12,453 nt of DNA. Source: an uncultured Lachnospiraceae bacterium (GTDB lineage: Bacteria; Bacillota; Clostridia; Lachnospirales; Lachnospiraceae). The stretch lies in the NCBI GenBank assembly GCA_947653315.1, contig CANTGP010000044.1:1-12453 (forward strand), written 5' to 3'. The position numbers were made by a program, and so were the translations under genes. The notes under the pieces are model-generated. The model had not been told where the DNA came from, made no database searches, and saw only the letters and a program-made list of their open reading frames with translations. Shown one piece after another: positions 6,573 to 12,453 of the stretch. The stretch's first letter is position 1, and every line of letters begins with the position of its first letter.

Positions 6573-8111
6573 CTATAAATTCCTCTTTTGTTTGATGACC
6601 GGCTTTACGCTGTATACTTCCTCGAAAAATTCGGCACGGTGGCTGAACATTCCTTTTTCCAGCGTAATATCCTCATTCGTCTCCACCGTAATCACAAGCT
6701 CGTTGTCCATCAGTTTCGTCTTTACGTTCTTAAACTTCTGCTTATGGCTCCTGTCCAGCCCGTTCGCCACCCGCAAAATAGCGGTCAGCTTCGCAATTTT
6801 CAGGTAAGATTCCCGGTCCAACATGGACATCTTTCCCATTTCATCATAATATTCAAAATCCATATGGTTATATTTTACCACGTTTGCCACGATTTCCTGT
6901 TCCAAATGGGACAATCCGATGATTTCCGTGGCGGTGATAATGCTGTAAGAGCATTCCCCCAGGTTCACCATACTGATATATTTCCCGCAGTCATGGAGCA
7001 GCGTGGCGATCTGCAAAAGCAGCCGGTCCCTCTCACCCAGCCCGTGAATCCGCTTCATGCTGTCAAAAATGGTCAGCGCAATCCGCTCTAAAGTTTCCCC
7101 GCGCTTACGGCTTCCCATGTATCGTTTGCTGATGTTCTGCGCACAGGCTATGATGTCCTGTTCAAAATCATGTTCCGGCAGGATGATTTTGTTGTTTTGG
7201 GCATATTCATAGGCGATGCCGTCACAGAGCGTCACGCCCGGCGCCCAAAGCATACTGGCATCCATGGTCTCGATAATCCGGGACAGCAGGACATAGGAAA
7301 TGTACAGAAGGATAATTGTTTCCTCCGGCATGTCAAACAGCTTCGTCAACTCCTGCAGCGTCTTTTCCTCCAAAAGCCCCATCAGCTCACGGAATGTCCC
7401 GACGTCCACCTGTCCGCCGACCCTCTCGGCAAAATGCTTCTTCCTTAAAAGCGCGGAAATATAATCGTCAACGATAATAATATTTTCAATCTGCTTATCC
7501 TTTAAATAGAGCTTCTTAAATACCGCAAGCTGGGAATGCGCCAGTTCATCGATCAGCCTTTCATACTGTCTGCGTCCCACATCCAAATGGTACAGATAAT
7601 CCCTTACCCGCAAAACCCCAAGCCGCATATTCTGCGTGGCAATCAGCGTGTCCTTGTCAAAAAGGGAAATCTGTATGCTTCCCCCGCCGATATCCACGAT
7701 TGCCGTCCCTTTTTCGATAAACCGGTTAAAGGCTTCCCCCATGAAAGCAATGGATTTATAATCCAGAAAACGCTGTTCCGAGTTGTTCAATACCTCCACG
7801 TTAATGCCCGTCCTCTGCCGTATCTGGTCGAGGATAATGGTGGTGTTTTCCGTCTCCCTGATGGCGCTTGTACCATATGCCTTGTATTCCGACACCTTAT
7901 AGGTTTTCATGATTTGCGTATATTCATTCAGGTAACGGCACAGTTCGTCCATCCGTGCGTAGGTAATCTTACCTACCGCATAAGTGTCCATCCCCAAATC
8001 GATATGATGCCTGATATGGTCGATTTCCCGCATCCCCGTTTTGGAGGATATTTCAAATATTTTCATGGAAAGCTCAAAAGAACCTACGTCAATCGCTGCA
8101 AATGTCTTCAT
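6573..8111 (-). CDS. ppx: Ppx/GppA-type phosphatase with C-terminal HD domain
   Basis: A 512-residue protein, about the length of E. coli exopolyphosphatase. Residues 1-300 form the actin-like Ppx/GppA fold, with AAIDVGS (5-11), GTSAIRET (80-87) and VDIGGGS (139-145). Residues about 320-510 form an HD domain with LLHDCGKY (371-378) and KYNH (413-416). The family releases phosphate from polyphosphate or converts pppGpp. Several usual active-site signatures are altered: GSNS reads GSFE (10-13), SGxEEA reads NNSEQR (109-114), and the later GASGT motif is not evident. The HD pair His373-Asp374 is intact. The gene ends 10 bp before ppk and begins 24 bp after the DUF815 gene behind a GGAG-rich site. 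A polyphosphate role is likely from its neighbour; the exact reaction is open. Confidence 0.88.
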   Translation of the reverse strand: MKTFAAIDVGSFELSMKIFEISSKTGMREIDHIRHHIDLGMDTYAVGKITYARMDELCRYLNEYTQIMKTYKVSEYKAYGTSAIRETENTTIILDQIRQRTGINVEVLNNSEQRFLDYKSIAFMGEAFNRFIEKGTAIVDIGGGSIQISLFDKDTLIATQNMRLGVLRVRDYLYHLDVGRRQYERLIDELAHSQLAVFKKLYLKDKQIENIIIVDDYISALLRKKHFAERVGGQVDVGTFRELMGLLEEKTLQELTKLFDMPEETIILLYISYVLLSRIIETMDASMLWAPGVTLCDGIAYEYAQNNKIILPEHDFEQDIIACAQNISKRYMGSRKRGETLERIALTIFDSMKRIHGLGERDRLLLQIATLLHDCGKYISMVNLGECSYSIITATEIIGLSHLEQEIVANVVKYNHMDFEYYDEMGKMSMLDRESYLKIAKLTAILRVANGLDRSHKQKFKNVKTKLMDNELVITVETNEDITLEKGMFSHRAEFFEEVYSVKPVIKQKRNL

Positions 8112-8135
8112 CCGACCCCTCTCCTCTCTCCCAAC

Positions 8136-9419
8136 TTACCCGATTTTCCCAAGCAGGTAGTCCACGAACTGCTGCGCCGTCCTTCCCGACAACCCGCCGT
8201 GCGCCAGTTCCCACTGGTTCGCTTCCATAAGCAGCTCGTCCTCCGGCATGGTAATTCCGTGCCTTTGGGCAAGCACGCGGACAATTTCCTGGAACTGCTT
8301 TTTATCCGGCGCGCAAAAGAACACCGTAACGCCGAAACGGGATACCAAAGACAGTTTCTCCTGCACCGTATCGCTGGAATGAAGCTGGTCCCTGCGCCCT
8401 TCCTTATCCGCAAAAGTCTCTTTAATCAGGTGCCTGCGGTTGGAAGTGGCATAAATCAGGACATTTTCCGGTTTTTTCTCCAATCCGCCCTCTATCACCG
8501 CCTTTAAATATTTATATTCGATTTCAAACTCCTCAAAACTCAAATCGTCCATATAAATAATAAATTTATAATTACGGTTCTTAATCTGTGCAATCACGTC
8601 ATTCAAATCCTGGAACTGGTGCTTGTAAACCTCAATGATGCGCAGCCCTTTCCCATAATACTCATTGGCAATCGCCTTTATGCTGGAGGATTTTCCCGTT
8701 CCCGCATCGCCGAACAGCAGGCAGTTGTTCGCCTTCCTGCCCTCCACAAAGGCTTCCGTGTTGTCGGTGAGCTTCTTCTTTGGGATTTCGTACCCCACCA
8801 GGTCGTCCAAACGGACATGGGCGATATTGAGGATGGGTACAATCTGCACCCCCTGCCCGTCATGGACAATGCGGAACGCCTTATGAAGCCCGAATTTCCC
8901 GACGCCGTATTCCCGGTAAAATTCCGTCAGCGTCGCCTTCATTTCCTCCGGTGAATGGTCCTGTGTGAATTTCACCGCCAAATCGCAAATCCGCTTACAG
9001 ATGCGGGTGTTATACACCTTACTCCCCTGCTTACAGCTTTCATAAGAAAGCGCCAGCGAAAAACAGTCCATATCGAGTGTCCGCATCATATCCTTAAAAT
9101 CATAGTCATAAAATTTTTTAAAAATCAGGATATCATGGAGCACCGCCCGGTTAATGGTGCCTTCCACTTCTCCCCGTATCTCGCACGCCATGCTGTAACT
9201 GTTTTCATTATTTACCAATAAGTTCGTGAGGTAACAGTGCCACAGGTTCCCGTAAAAACCATGGTGCCCCGCCATCTCCAAAAGGCGGTGCATACAGTCA
9301 TACAAAAGGGCTTTCGCCTCCTCCCCGCCGTCTCCGTAATGCCCCATCAGCCATGCCATGTCATGCAGCAGTTCCCCATCCTTAAAATCCCTGTATACCA
9401 TCAGTTCCTTTTCCCACAT
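8136..9419 (-). CDS. DUF815-type AAA ATPase of unknown role
   Basis: A 427-residue ATP-binding protein whose second half matches the DUF815 AAA family. It has an N-terminal all-helical part of about 190 residues with no motif I know. Then come EIPKKKLTDNTEAFVEGRKANN (starting at 211), Walker A GDAGTGKS (237-244), Walker B FIIYMDDLSF (286-295), a sensor-1-like YATSNRRHL (323-331) and an arginine-rich GRRD (341-344). It has no membrane segment or signal peptide. The family is widespread, but its cellular job is not established to my knowledge. The first ATG (9419) has a weak ribosome site; Met7 (ATG at 9401) has AAAGGAA five bases upstream and may be the true start, giving 421 residues. It lies between pheA and the ppx-like gene in one direction, 24 bp from the latter. 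Confidence 0.88.
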   Translation of the reverse strand: MWEKELMVYRDFKDGELLHDMAWLMGHYGDGGEEAKALLYDCMHRLLEMAGHHGFYGNLWHCYLTNLLVNNENSYSMACEIRGEVEGTINRAVLHDILIFKKFYDYDFKDMMRTLDMDCFSLALSYESCKQGSKVYNTRICKRICDLAVKFTQDHSPEEMKATLTEFYREYGVGKFGLHKAFRIVHDGQGVQIVPILNIAHVRLDDLVGYEIPKKKLTDNTEAFVEGRKANNCLLFGDAGTGKSSSIKAIANEYYGKGLRIIEVYKHQFQDLNDVIAQIKNRNYKFIIYMDDLSFEEFEIEYKYLKAVIEGGLEKKPENVLIYATSNRRHLIKETFADKEGRRDQLHSSDTVQEKLSLVSRFGVTVFFCAPDKKQFQEIVRVLAQRHGITMPEDELLMEANQWELAHGGLSGRTAQQFVDYLLGKIG

Positions 9420-9459
9420 TTGCTATCCGTCCCGTCCTCTCCTGCCGGCTGCCAAAATG

Positions 9460-9532
9460 CTTTCCGCATTCCTGCTTTTAGCATTCCTGTTTTCCGCTCA
9501 TGCTTTCCACCTTCCGGTTTTCCGCATTCCAA
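9460..9532 (-). repeat. Degenerate 15-bp repeats between pheA and the DUF815 gene
   Basis: On the plus strand CTTTCCGCATTCCTG (9460-9474) is followed by CTTTTAGCATTCCTG (9475-9489). A diverged copy starts TTTTCCGC at 9490, and a further TTTTCCGCATTCCAA lies at 9518-9532, ending where the pheA stop codon begins. The irregular stretch at 9505-9517 is a shortened unit. The family resemblance and period (15, 15, then 28) point to tandem duplication followed by decay. The rest of the 113-bp spacer shows no promoter or terminator. Confidence 0.7.
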
Positions 9533-10660
9533 TCAGTAATTCCCTAAAATCTTCATTTCCCTTGCTTCGTCACGCAGTCCGCGCAAGGCGTTCTTCACCG
9601 CGCTGTCCGCGAGGTTGCCGTCAAAATCAATGAAGAAACGGTATTCCCAGTTCCGGTCCTCCAAAGGTCGGCTTTCGATTTTATTCATGTTCAGGTTGTT
9701 GTAAATAAAATGGGACAGCATATGGTAAAGGGAGCCGCTTTCATGGGGTACTTCAAAACAGATGCTTACTTTCTTCGCATCTTTTAAAAAAATCTTTTGG
9801 TTCGTCACCACGATAAAACGGGTGGAATTAATACTGGACTGGTTCACGCCCTTTTCAAGAATCTCAAGCCCGTAAGTTTCCGCCGCATGTTCGCCGGCAA
9901 TCGCCGCCTGCGTATAGTCCTTATCTTCCGCCACTTTCCGCGCCGCAAAAGCATTGTTGTTCATGCCAATCTGCCGCCAGGAAGCATGTTCCTGCAGGTA
10001 CCTGGAGCTCTGCATCAACGACTGCGGGTGGGCATACACCGTCTTGATATCCTCTGTTTTGGTTCCGGGAAGCGCCATCAGACAATGTTCGATTTTGATA
10101 ATCTGTTCGCCCACGATATAGTTCTCAAACTCCACCAGCATGTCATAAATCTCGTTGACGATGCCCGCCGTGGAATTTTCTATGGGAAGCACCGCATAAT
10201 CGGCGCTTCCTTCGTCAATGGCAATCATCGCATCCCGGAACGTATCCACATGGAAACTGTTGACGTTTTTCCCGAAATACCGTTCCATCGCCGCCTGCGT
10301 ATACGCGCCTTCCGCACCCGGGAACACTACCCTGGCATGTTCCGTATCCAGCCTGTCCACCCCGATGAACGGCAGCCTGCCAAGCGCCCCTTTTTCCGTC
10401 AACATCTGATACTGCAGTTTCCTGCTCATGGACATAATCTGCTCAAAAAGCTCCTCCACCCCGGTACTGTTAAACTCGTTATGGGTCATGGATTTCACTT
10501 GCCTGATTTTTGCTTCTTCCCTCTCCTTATCCAGTACTTTCTTTCCCGTTTCCATCTTGTACTGCGCCACCTGTTTGGCAACATCCATCCGTTGCTCATA
10601 TAAATCCACAATCTGTTTGTCGATGGCGTCAATCTGTTCCCTTAACTTTGCTAAATCCAT
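9533..10660 (-). CDS. pheA: Bifunctional chorismate mutase/prephenate dehydratase
   Basis: A 375-residue P-protein that turns chorismate into prephenate and then phenylpyruvate, the committed steps to phenylalanine. Residues 1-90 are an AroQ-type chorismate mutase helix bundle (LREQIDAIDKQIVDLYEQR, 6-24; LDKEREEAKI, 43-52). The dehydratase domain follows: GAEGAYTQAAMERYFG (115-130), the VLPIENSTAGIVNE core (157-170) and NSTRF (278-282) with the catalytic Thr280. The C-terminal ACT domain (about 298-372) carries HESGSL (306-311, usually GAL-like) and ESRP (329-332), which bind phenylalanine for feedback inhibition. AAGGGA precedes the ATG. It is the first gene of the minus-strand block, behind its own promoter and a 12-bp repeat array. 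No T-box or leader peptide is visible. Confidence 0.96.
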   Translation of the reverse strand: MDLAKLREQIDAIDKQIVDLYEQRMDVAKQVAQYKMETGKKVLDKEREEAKIRQVKSMTHNEFNSTGVEELFEQIMSMSRKLQYQMLTEKGALGRLPFIGVDRLDTEHARVVFPGAEGAYTQAAMERYFGKNVNSFHVDTFRDAMIAIDEGSADYAVLPIENSTAGIVNEIYDMLVEFENYIVGEQIIKIEHCLMALPGTKTEDIKTVYAHPQSLMQSSRYLQEHASWRQIGMNNNAFAARKVAEDKDYTQAAIAGEHAAETYGLEILEKGVNQSSINSTRFIVVTNQKIFLKDAKKVSICFEVPHESGSLYHMLSHFIYNNLNMNKIESRPLEDRNWEYRFFIDFDGNLADSAVKNALRGLRDEAREMKILGNY

Positions 10661-10673
10661 GACGGTTCCCTTC

Positions 10674-10709
10674 TTTTTTCCGTAATTTTTTCCGTAATTT
10701 TTCCCGTGA
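10674..10709 (-). repeat. Three 12-bp tandem repeats in the pheA leader
   Basis: On the plus strand TTTTTTCCGTAA occurs at 10674-10685 and 10686-10697, followed by TTTTTCCCGTGA at 10698-10709. A decayed fourth unit (TTTTTTATCCCGG) begins at 10710. On the mRNA strand this is a series of UUACGGAAAAAA just upstream of the pheA ribosome binding site, inside the untranslated leader. Period 12; first two copies identical. Confidence 0.85.
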
Positions 10710-10744
10710 TTTTTTATCCCGGTTTATCTTCTTTTTTATTAATT

Positions 10745-10773
10745 ATCTTATAACAAATTGCGTCTGCCCGCAA
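10745..10773 (-). promoter_or_regulatory. Probable promoter for the pheA block
   Basis: On the minus strand TTGCGG (10768-10773) lies 17 bp from TAAGAT (10745-10750). The overlapping alternative is the extended -10 TGTTATAAG, with TATAAG at 10747-10752. Either gives a leader of about 75-80 nt before the pheA ATG. It faces away from the GntR promoter about 50 bp to the right, so the two divergent units share this control region. Confidence 0.5.
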
Positions 10774-10822
10774 GGGTTCCCCATAACATTTGTCCTGAAA
10801 CCATAAATTTTCCCCAAACCCC

Positions 10823-10851
10823 TTGACAAAATTTTCATTTCGTCTTATTGT
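10823..10851 (+). promoter_or_regulatory. Promoter of the GntR-ABC operon
   Basis: A perfect -35 TTGACA (10823-10828) is followed after 17 bp by TATTGT (10846-10851, 4 of 6). A better-matching TATTAT at 10851-10856 would be too far from the -35 (22 bp). The downstream end overlaps the palindrome at 10849-10868. The leader to the ATG at 10931 would be about 70-75 nt. Confidence 0.6.
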
Positions 10852-10868
10852 ATTATTTAAGTAATACA
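10849..10868. promoter_or_regulatory. Palindromic operator, probable GntR autoregulatory site
   Basis: The arms TGTATTA (10849-10855) and TAATACA (10862-10868) are perfect inverted repeats. The six-base centre TTTAAG is also nearly symmetric, with one mismatched pair in the whole 20 bp. The site covers the end of the -10 and the expected transcription start of the GntR operon. GntR regulators of the YtrA type typically bind such AT-rich palindromes in their own promoters, so autorepression is the likely use. Binding by this protein is inferred. Confidence 0.7.
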
Positions 10869-10930
10869 GAAATATGGATTTACTTCCCGCATCCGGCATA
10901 CAGGATACGGCAAAACGGAGGAAGGAAAGG

Positions 10931-11308
10931 ATGGAAATCATGGCATGGAATTTAGATGCGGATAAGCCCATTTATGCCCAGTTAATGGAAATTATCCAAA
11001 TGCAGATTGTATCCGGCAAATACCAGGCAGGCGGCAGGCTTCCCAGCGTGCGGGAACTGGCGGCGGAAGCGAGCGTCAACCCGAACACAATGCAGAAGGC
11101 GCTTGCGGAACTGGAACGGAACGGGTTAATCAACACACAGCGGACCAGCGGGCGCACCGTAACGGAGGACAACGAGAAAATCCGGCTGACACGGGCGGCG
11201 CTTGCCGATGAATATATCAGCAATTTCTTCCGTATGATGAAAGAGCTGGGATATACGGAAAAAGAAATCGTAACGCTGGTCGAACAGGTACTAAAGGAGG
11301 GAGTATAA
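10931..11308 (+). CDS. GntR family transcriptional regulator, YtrA-like
   Basis: A DNA-binding repressor of 125 residues. It has an N-terminal winged helix-turn-helix of GntR type (PIYAQLMEIIQMQIVSGKY, then LPSVRELAAEASVNPNTMQKALAELE) and a C-terminal tail of only about 40 helical residues. This matches the short YtrA subfamily, which usually controls adjacent ABC exporters. The frame is open back to an ATG at 10874, but that codon lacks a ribosome site and lies almost at the transcription start. ATG 10931 has GGAGG at 10917-10921, nine bases upstream; ATG 10940 (MAWNLD) is another candidate. The ABC ATPase gene starts three bases after its stop, and that gene's AAAGGAGG lies inside this coding region. 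The palindrome in the promoter is its likely operator. Confidence 0.9.
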   Translation: MEIMAWNLDADKPIYAQLMEIIQMQIVSGKYQAGGRLPSVRELAAEASVNPNTMQKALAELERNGLINTQRTSGRTVTEDNEKIRLTRAALADEYISNFFRMMKELGYTEKEIVTLVEQVLKEGV

Positions 11309-11311
11309 TTT

Positions 11312-12010
11312 ATGGAAGCATTAGCGGAAATACGGGGACTGACGAAGGAATTCGGAAACCATTTGGCAGTCAATAACATGAATCTCATCATCCCCCGCGG
11401 TAAAATCATCGGGCTGCTTGGTCCCAACGGGAGCGGCAAGTCCACACTGATTAAAATGATGAACGGACTGCTCACGCCTACGGCGGGAACCGTCTTAATC
11501 AACGGCCAGGAACCCGGCGTTGCCACCAAGGAACGGGTCGCCTACCTGCCGGAGCGCACCTATCTGCAAAACGGGATGAAAGTGTGCGATATTGTGGATT
11601 TCTTCTGCGATTTTTATGCGGATTTCGACAGGGAACGCGCCTTTACCATGCTGGGCAGCCTTGGGGTGCCTTTTACCGCGCCGTTAAAGACGTTGTCAAA
11701 GGGTACCAAAGAAAAAGTACAGTTGATTCTGGTCATGAGCCGGAGGGCGGATTTGTATATTCTGGATGAACCCATTGCGGGCGTGGATCCTGCGGCGAGG
11801 GATTACATCCTGCGGACCATCATTACGAATTACAATGAAAATTCCAGTATCCTGCTGTCCACCCACCTGATTACGGACATTGAAAACATTTTGGATGAAG
11901 TCATCCTGATCCGCCAGGGAATGGTGCTCGCCCATATGAGCGTGGACCAAATCCGGGAAGAATACGGGCAGTCGGTAGATTCTTATTTCAGGAGGGTATT
12001 CGCATGTTAG
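11312..12010 (+). CDS. ABC transporter ATP-binding protein
   Basis: A 232-residue nucleotide-binding subunit that would power the membrane protein encoded next. It shows Walker A GPNGSGKST (37-45), the signature LSKGTKEK (128-135), Walker B LYILDEP (148-154), the D-loop GVDP (157-160) and the switch His185 in LLSTHLI. The Q-loop position reads YLPERTYL, with Glu81 where a Gln is usual; this occurs in exporter ATPases of the YtrB type. The start is ATG 11312 with AAAGGAGG at 11293-11300. Its stop overlaps the permease start by 7 bp, indicating translational coupling. With a YtrA-type regulator in front, it resembles inducible export systems that respond to cell-envelope stress or antimicrobial peptides; the cargo is not known. 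Confidence 0.93.
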   Translation: MEALAEIRGLTKEFGNHLAVNNMNLIIPRGKIIGLLGPNGSGKSTLIKMMNGLLTPTAGTVLINGQEPGVATKERVAYLPERTYLQNGMKVCDIVDFFCDFYADFDRERAFTMLGSLGVPFTAPLKTLSKGTKEKVQLILVMSRRADLYILDEPIAGVDPAARDYILRTIITNYNENSSILLSTHLITDIENILDEVILIRQGMVLAHMSVDQIREEYGQSVDSYFRRVFAC

Positions 12011-12453
12011 TAAAATTATTTAAATATGAATGGAAAGCATTTTGGAAAGTTCCTGCCGCCATTAACCTGGCTCTGCTCATTGTCACTTTGGTCGGAATGG
12101 CCACACTGGTTACCCCTTTTTGGGAAATCGACTCCTTTGCCATAGAAATGCTGTCGGTGACCGCCATCATGTTTTACATTGTCGGCATTTTTGCGGGCCT
12201 CATCGCCGTCGTCGTATATATCGCCATCCGTTTTTACCGGAACGTCTATACGGATGAAGGATATTTAACCAATACCCTGCCGGTGACGCCGAGAATGATT
12301 ATTCTGTCCAAACTGCTCGTCAGCTCCCTGTGGTCCGTCATCAGCGGTATTGTCGTTTTCCTCAGCATCTTTTTGCTGGTATTTGCCGCCGCATATTCCT
12401 TTGACGGCATCAATTTCTTCCGCGACCTGTTGGAATTGGATGAACTGTGGGAA
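12004..12453 (+). CDS. ABC transporter permease, truncated at the window edge
   Basis: The first 150 residues of a membrane protein whose reading frame runs off the right edge. Three hydrophobic segments are seen at about 18-40, 52-77 and 99-131. Between the second and third is a cytoplasmic-looking loop, YRNVYTDEGYLTNTLPVTPR (78-97), of the kind found in ABC-2-type export permeases of Clostridia. The start is ATG 12004, overlapping the ATPase stop, with AGGAGGG at 11990-11996, eight bases upstream. It should form the membrane part of the exporter whose ATPase is encoded upstream. The substrate cannot be told, and the C-terminal half is outside the window. Confidence 0.85.
   Translation, partial: MLVKLFKYEWKAFWKVPAAINLALLIVTLVGMATLVTPFWEIDSFAIEMLSVTAIMFYIVGIFAGLIAVVVYIAIRFYRNVYTDEGYLTNTLPVTPRMIILSKLLVSSLWSVISGIVVFLSIFLLVFAAAYSFDGINFFRDLLELDELWE

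Noticed and set aside
7536..8507. 323-codon plus-strand open frame opposite the ppx-like and DUF815 genes
   Set aside because: It is a shadow of two well-supported minus-strand genes, with no motif and no good ribosome site.
9797..10603. 268-codon plus-strand open frame opposite pheA
   Set aside because: It is antisense to a textbook PheA protein. Its composition is typical of an antisense shadow.
10661..10744. Possible T-box, riboswitch or Phe leader peptide upstream of pheA
   Set aside because: The leader is under 100 nt. It lacks T-box-like stems or a terminator and has no Phe-rich small frame; it is mostly the 12-bp repeats.
10874..10930. Upstream start giving a 144-residue GntR protein
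   Set aside because: ATG 10874 has no ribosome site and lies within about 20 bases of the expected transcription start, while GGAGG precedes ATG 10931. The extra residues do not match the family's N-terminus.
10714..10971. 85-codon minus-strand open frame in the pheA-GntR control region
   Set aside because: It overlaps both divergent promoters, the palindrome and the start of the GntR gene, and has no recognisable domain.

Overview
The window looks like a chromosomal segment of a Gram-positive Clostridia-type bacterium, most probably a Lachnospiraceae-like gut or soil anaerobe. The reasons are strong GGAGG-type ribosome binding sites, several GTG starts, moderate GC content with AT-rich promoters, a YtrA-type GntR regulator with an ABC exporter, a soluble chemoreceptor paired with a FIST protein, and protein sequences that read as Firmicutes versions of Maf, Ppk1 and PheA. 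The species cannot be named from the sequence alone. No phage, IS element, CRISPR array or RNA gene was found.

Layout. Bases 1-344 are a gene-poor leader with a short repeated hairpin motif at the left edge and a possible promoter. Two plus-strand genes follow: a FIST-domain sensor and a cytoplasmic methyl-accepting chemotaxis protein. They probably form a two-piece receptor, and a long perfect hairpin closes the unit. From 2487 to 10660 seven genes lie on the minus strand. In transcription order they are pheA (chorismate mutase/prephenate dehydratase), a DUF815-type AAA ATPase, a Ppx/GppA-like protein with an HD domain, ppk1 (polyphosphate kinase), maf (nucleotide pyrophosphatase), a Cof-type HAD phosphatase and a small very acidic protein. 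A promoter is visible upstream of pheA. A second strong sigma-A-type promoter sits inside the 3' end of the HAD gene and should drive the small acidic protein separately. From 10931 to the right edge three plus-strand genes (GntR regulator, ABC ATPase, truncated membrane permease) form an autoregulated transporter operon. A near-perfect 20-bp palindrome overlies its transcription start.

How the genes fit together. Ppk1 and the Ppx-like protein would make and turn over polyphosphate. Maf and the HAD protein are nucleotide/phosphate-ester hydrolases, so much of the minus-strand block concerns phosphate and nucleotide housekeeping. The link to PheA and the DUF815 ATPase is not explained by known function.

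The most unusual feature is in the spacers. Four non-coding spacers of the minus-strand block each carry a different short tandem repeat with a period of 15, 15, about 15 or 12 bp. The first two overlap or contain a stop codon. The Ppx-like protein is also notable: its exopolyphosphatase active-site motifs look eroded while its HD motif looks intact.
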